DNA of 64,000 bases from Streptomyces sp. NBC_00249 (GCF_026342355.1 NZ_JAPEMV010000005.1:1-64000); one strand, 5' to 3'. Counted from the stretch's first letter, positions 37,357-46,409 are shown. Program-made: numbers and translations. The notes: generated by a model not told the origin, from the letters alone.

Positions 37357-38043
37357 TCAGTCTTGTATGACTTCCCTACGGTACGCCTGCGCGGAGGTGG
37401 TCGCGTCCGGGGTCGTCTCCGCGCTCCCGGCCGCGGTCACCGCGCCCCTGGCCAGCAGGTACTGGGCGGCGAGGTAGGTGGCCATGATCCAGAAGTCGGG
37501 CCGGGGCAGCTGCGGCCACTCGGCGACCCCCGTGGCGATGAGGGTGTCGGAGAGCAGGAACAGCGCCCCGCCGATGCCCGCGGCGCGGCCGAGGGCGGCG
37601 GAGCGGTAGGCCATGGCGGTGAGCAGCAGGCTGTACCCGGCGACGGGGATCCGCAGGTCCGCCGGGAGGTCCCCCCAGAGCAGGGCGACGGTCCCGACGA
37701 GCGCGAGGGCGTACGCGGCCCCGAGCGCGGGAGACGTCCTGCCCCGGCCGAAGAGCAGCAGGTAGCAGACGTGCCCGGCGGCGAAGGAGCCCATGCCGGC
37801 GAGGAAGGCCGGCTCGGCGTCGAAGAGCAGCGCGAGGTCCCCGCCCCAGCCGAACAGCAGGGCGGCGACGAGCAGCCGCGGGGCGCGGGGGCGGCGGGTG
37901 AGCACGTAGGCCACCAGCAGCGGCATCAGCAGCGGCTTGGCGATGACGTGCCCGAGGTGCCAGTCGGCGAGCAGCGAGCCCAGGTCGGCGGCGGCCGCCG
38001 CACCGAAGGCCCCGAGCAGCAGCCGGCCCGCGGCGGCGCTCAC
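37357..38043 (-). CDS. YhhN/TMEM86-family lysoplasmalogenase-like protein
   Basis: A 228-residue integral membrane protein with about eight helices. Conserved YhhN/TMEM86 features include KPLLMPLLVAYVL near residue 36, a GGDLALLF segment around 68 and a later FLLSDTLIA segment. TMEM86B cleaves the vinyl-ether bond of lysoplasmalogens, giving a fatty aldehyde. The GTG start overlaps the stop of the upstream sterol-desaturase-like gene by four bases (GTGA), so the two are translated together. Function in Streptomyces is not established. Confidence 0.85.
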   Translation of the reverse strand: MSAAAGRLLLGAFGAAAAADLGSLLADWHLGHVIAKPLLMPLLVAYVLTRRPRAPRLLVAALLFGWGGDLALLFDAEPAFLAGMGSFAAGHVCYLLLFGRGRTSPALGAAYALALVGTVALLWGDLPADLRIPVAGYSLLLTAMAYRSAALGRAAGIGGALFLLSDTLIATGVAEWPQLPRPDFWIMATYLAAQYLLARGAVTAAGSAETTPDATTSAQAYRREVIQD

Positions 38044-38951
38044 GCGGCCGTCTCCCGCTCCGGCGCGGGCGCCGCCTCGGGGGCGGGCGTGGATGCCGGG
38101 GCGGGCGCCGTCCCGGGGGCCGGGGCGGGCTGCCAGCCGGGGCCGCCGAAGACCCGCCCGGCGCGCTCGCGCCAGCCGCTGGCGGCGCGGACGTCGCGGG
38201 CGATGGCGGCGTACTCGTGGGTGGCGACGCGCAGCGGGTTGTAGGTGCTGATGTTCTTGGTCAGCCCGAAGACGGGCTTGTCGGTCTCCCCCACCCACGA
38301 CCCGAACATCCGGTCCCACACGATCAGGATCCCGGCGAAGTTGCGGTCCAGGTAGCCCCCTTGGGAGGCGTGGTGGACGCGGTGGTGCGAGGGGGTGTTG
38401 AAGACGAACTCGACGGGGCGCGGCAGTTTGCCGATGCGCTCGGTGTGGATCCAGAACTGGTACACGAGGTTGACGGAGTAGCAGAAGGCGACGGCCGCCG
38501 GGTGCACGCCGAGGGCGATCATCGGCAGGTAGAACGGCCAGGAGGTCCAGCTGGTCCAGGGCTGGCGCAGGGCGGTGGTGAGGTTGAACTTGCGGCTGCT
38601 GTGGTGGACGACGTGGCAGGCCCACAGGATCCGGATGACGTGGTGCCCGCGGTGCTGCCAGTAGTAGAGGAAGTCCTGCACGAGCAGCATGAGCAGCACG
38701 GTCCACCACAGGACGGGGACGCGCAGCGGGGTCAGCTCGTAGACCGCCGCGTAGATCAGGGCGATCGGGATCTTCCAGAGGAAGTCGAAGACGAGACTGC
38801 CGATGCCCATGCCGAGGCTGGTCACGGCGTCCTTGGTCTCGTACCCGGCGGCGTCCTCGTCGGGATGGATCCGGTAGCTCACGAGCTCGACGACGGTGAG
38901 CAGCACGAAGGCGGGTATGGACCACAGCACGACATCGGGCAGGTTCGGCAT
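38040..38951 (-). CDS. Fatty-acid hydroxylase/sterol desaturase family, alkylglycerol-monooxygenase-like
   Basis: A 303-residue membrane di-iron oxygenase with the expected histidine boxes: HRGHH (100-104), HVVHH (113-117), H170, and HHRVHH (189-194). Beyond these, the segments NLTTALRQPW, YQFWIHTERI, NTPSHHRVHHA and NFAGILIVWDRMFG closely resemble what I recall of eukaryotic alkylglycerol monooxygenase (AGMO/TMEM195), which cleaves ether lipids with a pterin cofactor. The last 50 residues are Ala/Pro-rich. Its translationally coupled partner is a lysoplasmalogenase-like protein, which also suggests ether-lipid turnover. General name without that inference: sterol desaturase family protein. 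Confidence 0.88.
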   Translation of the reverse strand: MPNLPDVVLWSIPAFVLLTVVELVSYRIHPDEDAAGYETKDAVTSLGMGIGSLVFDFLWKIPIALIYAAVYELTPLRVPVLWWTVLLMLLVQDFLYYWQHRGHHVIRILWACHVVHHSSRKFNLTTALRQPWTSWTSWPFYLPMIALGVHPAAVAFCYSVNLVYQFWIHTERIGKLPRPVEFVFNTPSHHRVHHASQGGYLDRNFAGILIVWDRMFGSWVGETDKPVFGLTKNISTYNPLRVATHEYAAIARDVRAASGWRERAGRVFGGPGWQPAPAPGTAPAPASTPAPEAAPAPERETAA

Positions 38952-38995
38952 GCCCGCACCATAGAGGCGCTTTCGGGGGTGCCGCTAGGGGTTGT

Positions 38996-39007
38996 TACCG
39001 ATCGGTA
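38996..39007. promoter_or_regulatory. Palindrome TACCGATCGGTA
   Basis: A perfect 12-base palindrome lies in the 124-base gap between the divergent oxygenase-like and NACHT genes. The flanks add GT on one side and TC on the other. A second TTACCGG lies 12 bases downstream. It looks like a TetR-type operator, but no regulator gene is adjacent. Confidence 0.45.
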
Positions 39008-39075
39008 TCCATCGATGTTACCGGCGGTTCGCGCGATAGGGTCCGGGCCGGGAGAGCACCTGGGGGGAGACAGGG

Positions 39076-42000
39076 ATGACAGGACTGGAGACGGCCGTCT
39101 TACGGACGGCGACCACCGCGGCCGGAATGCTGCTGAAGGCACACCTGGGGCGCGTGCCGGGCGCCGGCCTCACGGACATGGGGGTGCGCCCGGCGCCGCT
39201 CTGGCGCCGGGCCGCACAGCTGGGCGAGCCGGAGATCCGCCGCCTCGCGGAGGAGCTCGCGGACCGGCTGGGGGCCGCCGCCGACCGGCTGCCCGCACAC
39301 GAACGCCTGGCCGCGCTGGACGCGGCCGCCGACGCCTTCACCGGACCGGGCACGGTCGACGCCGATGCCCTCTTCGCGGCGGACCTGGACCCGGCGGCCC
39401 TGGCGGCCGCCCTGCCCGTCCCGCCCGGGGCCGGACTGAGCCCGGCGGCCGAGGCCGCCTGCCGGAAGCTGATCCGGCTGGTCTGCGTCCACGCGGTGGA
39501 GTACCTGACGACGCTGCCGGGGTTCGGAGCCCGCGCCGATGTGGAACTTGTCCGCAGGGCAGGCGAGTTGGCGCGGAAGGTGGACCGGCTGGGCGACACC
39601 GGTTCGGGGGCGGCGTACGCCTTCGAGGAGCGGTACGCCCGCTATGTGGCCGAAACCCACGGACGGCTCCAGCTGTACGGGCTGACCACCGGCCGGGCCC
39701 GGGAGGAATGGCCGCTGGACGTCGCCTACATCAGCCTCACCGTCAGCGGAGAACAACAGCTGCTGCCCGGCGAGCCGGGCGTGCGCCAGACCACCGCCAA
39801 GGCGGAGCACGCGCTCGGCACGGCCGACCGGGTGCTGCTGCGCGGCCCTGCCGGGTCGGGCAAGAGCACCCTCCTCCAGTGGCTGGCACTGACCTCGGCC
39901 CGGCGGACGGACGGGCCGTGGAGCACCTGCGTGCCGTTCGTCCTGCGCCTGCGGTCCTTCACCGGGGCCGGGAACCTGCCGCTGCCCGAGGAGTTCCTCA
40001 AGGCCTCGGGCGTACCGCTGTCGGCCCCGGCCGGCTGGGTCGAGGACCTCATGGTCAGCGGTCGCGCGCTGGTCCTGGTCGACGGGGTGGACGAGGTCCC
40101 GCAGCGCCTGCGCACCCGCACGGAGACCTGGCTGCGCTCGCTCGTCGCCGCCTTCCCGAAGGCCCGGTACGTGGTGACGACCCGCCCGTCGGCGGTCCCG
40201 GAGGACTGGCTCGCCGGGCTGGGGTTCGCACCGCACACGCTGCTGCCGATGGAGCGGGAGGACGTGGCGGCGTTCGTCGCGCACTGGCACCGGGCGGCCC
40301 GGGCCGAATGCGCGGGCAGCCCCGCCGGGGAGGACCTCGACGCGTACGAGGCCGCACTGCTGGAGGCGGTGTCGGCGCGCCGGGACCTCGGGCGGCTGGC
40401 CACCAACCCCCTGATGTGCGCCCTGCTCTGCGCCCTCAACCGGGACCGCCGCATGCAGCTGCCGCGCGCCCGCAAGGAGCTGTACGACGCCGCTCTGGAC
40501 ATGCTGCTGGTGCGGCGGGACACGGAGCGGGAGATCGCCGGGGTCGAGGGGGTGTACCTGACCCGCGACGAACAGATCGCCCTGCTCCAGCGGTTCGCGT
40601 ACTGGCTGATCCGCAACGGCCAGGTGCAGGCCGGCCGGGACGAGGCCGTGGAGCTGGTGTCCGAGTGGCTCGACGCGATGCCGCAGGTGCGGGAGCACAG
40701 CGGTGCGGAAGAGGTCTTCGCGCACCTGCTGATCCGCAGCGGGCTGCTGCGCGAACCCGTGCCGGGCTCGGTGGACTTCGTCCACCGCACCTTCCAGGAC
40801 TACCTGGGCGCCAAGGCGGCGGTGGAGTCGCGGGACTTCGGCGTGCTGGTGAAGAACGCCCACGACGACACCTGGGACGACGTGCTCCGCATGGCGGTGG
40901 GCCACGCCCGCCCCGACGAACGCGCCCGCCTGCTCCGGGGCCTGCTCCGCCGCGCGGACAAGGTCAAGGGGGTGCGCAGCAGGCTGGTCCTGCTGGCCGC
41001 CGCCTGCCTGGAACACGCCCCCGAGCTGGACCCGGCCCTCCGCCGCGAGATCGCCTCCCGGACCGCGGAACTGTTGCCGCCGCGCACACCGGAACAGGCG
41101 CAGGAGCTGGCGAAGGCGGGGGAGCTCGTGCTGGAGCTGTTGCCCGGCCCCGAGACCACTCTCGAAGACGAGGCGGCTGCGTGCGTCCGGACGGCGGCAC
41201 TGATCGGCGGACCGCGTGCCATGGGGGTGATCGCCCGCTTCCGCCATGACGCCCGCACCAACGTGCGGTGGGAGGTGGCACGGAGCTGGCAGCACTTCGA
41301 CGCCACCCCGTTCGCCGACGAGGTACTGGCCGACACCACCCTCGGTAAGACCATGGTCATGGTCCGCACTCCCGAGCAGTTGGCCGCCCTCGCCGGACTG
41401 CGGCACCTGGAAAGCGTGCACATCAGCGATGCCGAGGGAGTACCGGAGCACCTGGCCGACCTCAGTCTGAAGAGCGTCGTGCTGTTCCAGAACGGACTGA
41501 CGGACCTCGGCGCGCTGACCGTTCACGAGGAGCTCGACTACCTGGGCCTCTACAGCTGCCGGAACCTGTCCGGGGTGGCACCGCTCACAGCCCTCCCGCG
41601 GCTCAAGAGCCTGGTGCTGAGGAACCTGCCCGACGGACTGGACCTCTCGCCCCTGGCAGAACTGCGCGCACTCGACTGGCTGACACTCGACACGCGTACA
41701 GACGTGCGGCGCGTGTCGGACCTCCCGGCCCCTCGAACCCTCACCACGCTCGTGGTGGGCCACCCCGACCTTCGGCTCGACTCCCTGGAACCATGGCCGG
41801 GCCTCAAGGCCCTGACCCTCATGGACGCTGCGCACGTGGCCGATCTGACGACGCTCACGCCACTGCCCGGGCTCCACACCCTCGGCCTGATGGACCAGCA
41901 GGATCTGGATCCCCGGGTCCTGCTCGGCCAGCCCCAGCTGACCGAGCTGCACCTGAACGACTGCCATTGCCCGCAGGGCCTGGAGACACTCCGGGACCTC

Positions 42001-42162
42001 CCCGAACTGAGGCGTCTGACCCTCACCGGATTCAACGGCCACTACGACCTCTCCCCGCTCACCGAGCTGCACCAACTGGAGATCACCCTCGGTGCGAAGA
42101 TCGAGGTCGAGGGGGCGGGCGGGATCCCGCCCGAGCGGATCCGGCGCCTGAGCCCCTGGTGA
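39076..42162 (+). CDS. NACHT-domain NLR-like NTPase with C-terminal leucine-rich repeats
   Basis: A 1028-residue STAND NTPase with three parts. Residues 1 to about 235 are helical with no recognised enzyme motif and match the idea of a NACHT N-terminal helical domain. The NACHT NTPase is at about 250-450: Walker A GPAGSGKST (257-265), Walker B ALVLVDGVDE (331-340, D336/D339-E340) and a TTRPSA sensor motif. Helical winged-HTH-like parts follow, with HRTFQDYLGAKAA. The end (about 765-1010) has leucine-rich repeats. Bacterial NACHT proteins of this build can defend against phage by sensing infection and triggering cell death. No adjacent effector or defence island is seen; effector activity of the N-terminus is unknown. 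Confidence 0.93.
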   Translation: MTGLETAVLRTATTAAGMLLKAHLGRVPGAGLTDMGVRPAPLWRRAAQLGEPEIRRLAEELADRLGAAADRLPAHERLAALDAAADAFTGPGTVDADALFAADLDPAALAAALPVPPGAGLSPAAEAACRKLIRLVCVHAVEYLTTLPGFGARADVELVRRAGELARKVDRLGDTGSGAAYAFEERYARYVAETHGRLQLYGLTTGRAREEWPLDVAYISLTVSGEQQLLPGEPGVRQTTAKAEHALGTADRVLLRGPAGSGKSTLLQWLALTSARRTDGPWSTCVPFVLRLRSFTGAGNLPLPEEFLKASGVPLSAPAGWVEDLMVSGRALVLVDGVDEVPQRLRTRTETWLRSLVAAFPKARYVVTTRPSAVPEDWLAGLGFAPHTLLPMEREDVAAFVAHWHRAARAECAGSPAGEDLDAYEAALLEAVSARRDLGRLATNPLMCALLCALNRDRRMQLPRARKELYDAALDMLLVRRDTEREIAGVEGVYLTRDEQIALLQRFAYWLIRNGQVQAGRDEAVELVSEWLDAMPQVREHSGAEEVFAHLLIRSGLLREPVPGSVDFVHRTFQDYLGAKAAVESRDFGVLVKNAHDDTWDDVLRMAVGHARPDERARLLRGLLRRADKVKGVRSRLVLLAAACLEHAPELDPALRREIASRTAELLPPRTPEQAQELAKAGELVLELLPGPETTLEDEAAACVRTAALIGGPRAMGVIARFRHDARTNVRWEVARSWQHFDATPFADEVLADTTLGKTMVMVRTPEQLAALAGLRHLESVHISDAEGVPEHLADLSLKSVVLFQNGLTDLGALTVHEELDYLGLYSCRNLSGVAPLTALPRLKSLVLRNLPDGLDLSPLAELRALDWLTLDTRTDVRRVSDLPAPRTLTTLVVGHPDLRLDSLEPWPGLKALTLMDAAHVADLTTLTPLPGLHTLGLMDQQDLDPRVLLGQPQLTELHLNDCHCPQGLETLRDLPELRRLTLTGFNGHYDLSPLTELHQLEITLGAKIEVEGAGGIPPERIRRLSPW

Positions 42163-42184
42163 TCCGCCGGGCGGGAGCCGTTCG

Positions 42185-43405
42185 TCACCAGACCCGGACC
42201 GAGGCTCCCCTCGCGAAGGCCGGGCTGGTGGCTCCCGGGGGGATTTCCGTCAGGGGTTCGGCGATCTCCGTCACCAGGGGGCCGTGTTTGGCGGCCAGGG
42301 TGTCCAGGTAGGGGAGGTCGAAGCCGTAGACGCGGGCCGCGTTGCCGCCGGCCATGGCCGCGACCTCCTCGCGCGGGAGGCCCGCGTAGGCGATGCGCAG
42401 GCCTTCGCGGGAGAAGGGCGTGGTGCCCTCGTCGTGGGGGTAGTCGCTGCCCCACATGATCTTGTCGAGGCCGATCCGTTCCCGGAGCGGGACCTCGTGG
42501 GGGCGCATGAAGCTGGCGCCCACGAAGCAGTTGTCCCGCCACACCTCGCTCGGGCCGCGGCCCATGGACTCGGCCAGGCCCGCGCCGAACTTGGCCTCCG
42601 CGGTGGACGCCGCCGCGACCAGGCGGCCGTGGTAGTAGTCCAGCATCTCCAGCACGCCGGGGATCCAGCCGGAGCCCTGTTCGGTGAGGACCAGCTTGAG
42701 GTCCGGGTGGCGGCGGAAGGCGCCGCCGAAGATCAGGTGCCACAGGGCGCGGTGCGAGAACCAGGTGGTCTCCACCATGAAGACGGCCCGGGCGGCGGGT
42801 TCGTCACCGAGCGGGGGCGAGGCCGAGCCGCCGTGGTGGTTGACCGGGACGCCCAGCTCCGCGCACACCGCCCAGATCGGGTCGTACGCGGCCGAGTACA
42901 GCTCCGGGACGGGCGAGCCCGGCGGGACGCCGGGCAGCAGGATGCCGCCCGTCAGGCCCTCGGCCTTCGTGCGGCGGATCTCCGCCACCGCCGCGTCCAC
43001 GTCGTTGAGGAGGATCTGCGCCACCCCGGCCCGCCGCCCCGGCGCGTCCGCGCAGAAGTCGGCCAGCCACCGGTTGTGCGCCTGGAGGCCGGCCCAGCGC
43101 AGCTCGTACTCCGCGGCCGTCGGCGGCTGGGCCATCAGGGAGGCCTTGGGGAAGAACGGCGGGATGGTGTTGGGGAAGACGACTTCCGCGACGATCCCGT
43201 CGGCTTCGAGTTCGGACAGCCGGCGCTGGGAGTTCCAGTTGCGGTCGGCGGTGTCCGCGAGGAGGTCCTCGTACGGGTTGACGTAGCCGGCGGCCCAGGT
43301 GTCGAAGGCCTCGTGGTGGCGTTTCGCCAGGTACGGCTTGTAGTCGAGGAGGTCGGCGCCCGCGTGGCAGTCCGCCGAGATGACGGTGTAGCGCTCGTCG
43401 GTCAT
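42185..43405 (-). CDS. Amidohydrolase family protein (Amidohydro_2 type), copy 1
   Basis: A 406-residue metal-dependent hydrolase of the Amidohydro_2/ACMSD-like group. The N-terminal SADCHAG (D11/H13-like pair), the central VNHHGG and the C-terminal MWGSDYPHDEGTTPF (metal-binding Asp and His) are visible. Members act as hydrolases or decarboxylases on ring-cleavage products and similar acids; the substrate is unknown. The ATG overlaps the stop of the upstream paralogue (ATGA). It is the last gene of a four-gene operon with a TetR regulator. Confidence 0.9.
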   Translation of the reverse strand: MTDERYTVISADCHAGADLLDYKPYLAKRHHEAFDTWAAGYVNPYEDLLADTADRNWNSQRRLSELEADGIVAEVVFPNTIPPFFPKASLMAQPPTAAEYELRWAGLQAHNRWLADFCADAPGRRAGVAQILLNDVDAAVAEIRRTKAEGLTGGILLPGVPPGSPVPELYSAAYDPIWAVCAELGVPVNHHGGSASPPLGDEPAARAVFMVETTWFSHRALWHLIFGGAFRRHPDLKLVLTEQGSGWIPGVLEMLDYYHGRLVAAASTAEAKFGAGLAESMGRGPSEVWRDNCFVGASFMRPHEVPLRERIGLDKIMWGSDYPHDEGTTPFSREGLRIAYAGLPREEVAAMAGGNAARVYGFDLPYLDTLAAKHGPLVTEIAEPLTEIPPGATSPAFARGASVRVW

Positions 43406-44688
43406 GACGAGACCCCCAGGACCGGGAAGTCGTTGTCGGTCAGCCAGTGGCGGCCCACCTCCCGGGAGCGGGCCCAGGAGGCCTCGACGGCGGCCTGGTC
43501 CGGGGACTGGCCGAGCTCGGCCGGGGTGGGGCCGATCCGGCGGGCGACCGGGGCGAGCGCGGCCGTGTCGAAGCCGAAGACCTCGGCGGCGGCCAGGCCC
43601 AGCATGCGGCGGGTCTCCTCCACCGGGATGTCGTGGAAGGTGTTCTTCAGCCAGTTCCGGGTGTTGGGCCAGGTGCCTTCGGGGTGCGGGAAGTCCGAGC
43701 CCCACAGGATGTTGTCCACGCCGATCTCGTAGCGCTGGGCCAGTTCGCGGCGCTTGGTGTTCGTCGCGCAGATGAAGACCTGGCGGTCGAGGTACTCGCT
43801 GGGCGGGCGCCCCAGCTCGGCGAACGGGGAGAGCTTCTTGCCGCCGTGCGCACCGAGGTAGAGGCGGTCCATGAACCAGAGCTGGTTCGGCAGCCACCAG
43901 CAGCCGGATTCCGCCACGCCGAACTTGAGGCCCGGGTGGCGTTCGAAGACCCCGGACCAGAGCAGGAACCACAGCGGGCGGGCCGGCCACCAGGTGACCT
44001 CGGAGACGTAGATGCCCAGGTGGTCTCCGTACTCGTGGCGGGGCGCGGCCCCCGAGTGGGTGACGATCGGCATCGCCGTCTCGGCGGCGGCCGCCCACAC
44101 CGGGTCGTAGCGGCGGTCGTGGTAGGGCGCCTTGTCCACCCACATGGAGGGGATCATCAGCGCGCCGAGCCCGGACTCCTTGGCCCGGAAGATCTCGGCG
44201 ACCACCCGGTCCGGCTCGCCGGTGATGGGGAGGAGGGCGACCCCGCAGTGCCGTTCGGGGTTCTGCGAGACGAACTCCGCGAGCCAGCGGTTGTGCGCCT
44301 GCGCCCCCGCCATGCCCAGCTCGGGGTCCTGGTCGCCGGACAGGCCCAGGCCCACCCCGAAGGGGGCGGCGGTCTGGCTGTCGACGGCGTCCGCGTCGGG
44401 GAAGACGACCTCGGCGGCCACTCCGTCGCCGTCGAGTTCCTTCAGCCGCTGCCCCGCGTCCCAGCCGCCCTTGAGGCCTTCCTCGTGGTCGTGGAACCAC
44501 TTCTCGGCGAAGGCCTCGTTGCGCACGCCGAGCCGGGTGGCCTCCTCGCGGCGGGCGTCGCGCTGGCCGAGGAACTCGTCGAACTGGGGGTGGAAGCGGG
44601 AGTCGAGGTAGGGCCGGTACCGCTCGGTCGGCAGGCCCGCGTGGCAGTCGGAGGAGATGATCAGGTACGGGTCTTCGTACGCGTTCAC
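43402..44688 (-). CDS. Amidohydrolase family protein (Amidohydro_2 type), copy 2
   Basis: A 428-residue paralogue of the downstream gene. Motifs: ISSDCHAG at the N-terminus, IVTHSGAAPRHEYGDH in the middle (metal/His region) and LWGSDFPHPEGTWPNTRNWL near the C-terminus. Alignment by eye shows the same block order as copy 1 (QAHNRWLAEF vs QAHNRWLADF). The GTG start at 44688 follows GAGGAG. Two copies in tandem may act on successive intermediates or form a heteromer; this is inference. It lies 11 bases downstream of the SDR gene. Confidence 0.9.
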   Translation of the reverse strand: MNAYEDPYLIISSDCHAGLPTERYRPYLDSRFHPQFDEFLGQRDARREEATRLGVRNEAFAEKWFHDHEEGLKGGWDAGQRLKELDGDGVAAEVVFPDADAVDSQTAAPFGVGLGLSGDQDPELGMAGAQAHNRWLAEFVSQNPERHCGVALLPITGEPDRVVAEIFRAKESGLGALMIPSMWVDKAPYHDRRYDPVWAAAAETAMPIVTHSGAAPRHEYGDHLGIYVSEVTWWPARPLWFLLWSGVFERHPGLKFGVAESGCWWLPNQLWFMDRLYLGAHGGKKLSPFAELGRPPSEYLDRQVFICATNTKRRELAQRYEIGVDNILWGSDFPHPEGTWPNTRNWLKNTFHDIPVEETRRMLGLAAAEVFGFDTAALAPVARRIGPTPAELGQSPDQAAVEASWARSREVGRHWLTDNDFPVLGVSS

Positions 44689-44699
44689 TGCGGGGCTCC

Positions 44700-45584
44700 T
44701 CAGTCGAGGATGAAGTGTTCGAGGTAGGCGGGGTTGGCGCGTTCGAGCATCGACTGCGACCGGGCGCGGATCTGCCGGTCGCTGTGCCCGCTCGCCGGGA
44801 GCATCCAGAAGCGGTCGGCGCGGATGCCGTCGACGACGTGCGCGGCGACCTCCTCGACCGGGGTGAACTCCACCTCGTGGCCGGCCTGCTTCATGGCGGC
44901 CTCGTACTGGTCGAGGCTGCGGTACGGGGTCCTGCGCGGGCGCTCCTTGGCGTAGCGCTCGGGCCGGTTGCGGTGGGACTCCCACAGGCCGGTGCGCAGC
45001 ATGTGCGGTCCGGGGAAGAGGACGGAGGCGCCGACGGCCGCGCCCTCCGCCTTGAGGTGGGCGTACAGGGACTCCGTCATGGTGACCACGGCCGCCTTGG
45101 TGACGGCGTACACGGAGGCGGTGGGCAGCGGGGCGATGCCGCCGTCGCCGGAGGAGGTGTTGACGACGTGGCCGGGGCCGCCGACGGCGATCATGCGGGG
45201 GACGAAGGCCTGGATGCCGTGGAAGACGCCCCAGACGTTGACGGAGAAGGCCCATTTCCAGTCGTTGGGCTCGTGCTCCCACATCCGGCCCTCGGCGCCC
45301 GAGCCGACGCCCGCGTTGTTGCACAGGACGTGGACGGCACCGAAGGCCTCGTAGGCGGCGTCGGCGAGGGAGACGACGGAGTCGCGGTCGCTGACGTCGA
45401 CGAGCCGGGCGAGCACCTCGGCGCCCTCGGCGGCCAGCTCCTCGGCGGCCGCGCTCAGGGCCCCCTCCTCGACGTCGGCGAGGACCACCTTCAGCCCCTC
45501 GGCGGCGAAGCGGCGGGCCATGGCGAGGCCGATGCCGCTCGCAGCTCCGGTGACGACGGCCACCTGTCCCGGTTCGAGGCGCAT
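44700..45584 (-). CDS. SDR-family oxidoreductase (operon with amidohydrolases)
   Basis: A 294-residue NAD(P)-dependent dehydrogenase. Motifs: VTGAASGIGLAMA (cofactor glycine motif, about 10-22), NNAG (about 89-92), catalytic Ser in VVNTSSGDG and YAVTK (Tyr-x3-Lys). It probably oxidises or reduces a hydroxy/keto group of the pathway substrate. ATG 45584 follows GGGAG located inside the upstream gene; the frames are only one base apart, implying one operon. Confidence 0.92.
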   Translation of the reverse strand: MRLEPGQVAVVTGAASGIGLAMARRFAAEGLKVVLADVEEGALSAAAEELAAEGAEVLARLVDVSDRDSVVSLADAAYEAFGAVHVLCNNAGVGSGAEGRMWEHEPNDWKWAFSVNVWGVFHGIQAFVPRMIAVGGPGHVVNTSSGDGGIAPLPTASVYAVTKAAVVTMTESLYAHLKAEGAAVGASVLFPGPHMLRTGLWESHRNRPERYAKERPRRTPYRSLDQYEAAMKQAGHEVEFTPVEEVAAHVVDGIRADRFWMLPASGHSDRQIRARSQSMLERANPAYLEHFILD

Positions 45585-45585
45585 C

Positions 45586-46383
45586 TCAGACGCTCCCCTC
45601 GGGCGGTCCGTCGAGGATCTGCAGGGGGTCGTCGTAGCGCTGGTGGATGTAGGGGAGCAGGGCCTGGGCGCTGACGCGTTCGACGACCTTGCCCTTCTGG
45701 TCGGTGGTCTTCTCGCCGATGGTGATCTCCACGAGGCGGCGTACGGGGAGGTCGGCGACGGGATCGAACATCGACTCGCGCAGCACCACGTCACCGGTGA
45801 TGTGCTCCAGCTTGCGGACCTTCTCGTTGCGCGTGCAGTGGATGAGCACCGGGTCGGCGTCGAAGCCCGAACCGTCCACCGCGGGAAGGAACTTGAAGTA
45901 GAAGTCGGTCTTCTTCACGGGCTCGGGCAGCGGCAGCACGCGGTCCACGGCCCCGCGCACCTCCACGAAGGCGATCCCGTGCCGGGCGAGGGAGGCCCGT
46001 ACGACGAGGCCGTCGCGCTCCACGGTGACCTCGCCGAGCTTCTTCGGCTCGCCGAACACCTCGCGGCCGCCGGTGAGGGCGCGCTCGTGGGTCATCGGCA
46101 TGACCAGCGGGTACCAGCCCTCGACCCCGTCGTGCTGGGCGGCGACGGCCACCGAGCCGGCGCCGAGCGGGTAGCCGGGCAGGTCGACCTTGCTGATGTT
46201 GGCCCGTACGAGGGGCCGTTCGGCCGGCTTGAGCGGCGGGGGCAGGACCGCCGCCACCACGTCCGGATCGCTCTCCCAGACGGCGACGACCCCGGTGGAC
46301 CAGATGTCGGGGAGCTTGGAACTCTTCTCGCGCGACGCCGCGATCTCGGCCTCGGTCCGCGCTCCGTACCGTACGCGTGCCAT
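45586..46383 (-). CDS. Acetoacetate decarboxylase family protein
   Basis: A 265-residue ADC-fold protein. GGREVFGEPKKLGEVTV (about 106-122) is the family motif with the lysine used for Schiff-base formation in true acetoacetate decarboxylase. Many relatives are lyases or dehydratases with other substrates, so decarboxylation of acetoacetate is not assured. It is the first gene of the operon and is divergent from the TetR gene. ATG 46383 is used; an in-frame start four codons earlier is also possible. Confidence 0.88.
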   Translation of the reverse strand: MARVRYGARTEAEIAASREKSSKLPDIWSTGVVAVWESDPDVVAAVLPPPLKPAERPLVRANISKVDLPGYPLGAGSVAVAAQHDGVEGWYPLVMPMTHERALTGGREVFGEPKKLGEVTVERDGLVVRASLARHGIAFVEVRGAVDRVLPLPEPVKKTDFYFKFLPAVDGSGFDADPVLIHCTRNEKVRKLEHITGDVVLRESMFDPVADLPVRRLVEITIGEKTTDQKGKVVERVSAQALLPYIHQRYDDPLQILDGPPEGSV

Positions 46384-46409
46384 GTCTCGCACCACCCTTC
46401 GGTCGGTTC

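Noticed and set aside
38217..42075. Long frames of about 1000 codons in other frames of the NACHT locus, on both strands
   Set aside because: No domain or start signals; the chosen frame contains the NACHT and LRR motifs.
39076..42162. Defence island around the NACHT gene
   Set aside because: Neighbours are metabolic and regulatory genes; no nuclease, toxin or mobile genes are adjacent.
42185..46383. Secondary-metabolite cluster containing the amidohydrolase operon
   Set aside because: No polyketide, peptide synthetase or terpene genes nearby; a catabolic operon is more likely.
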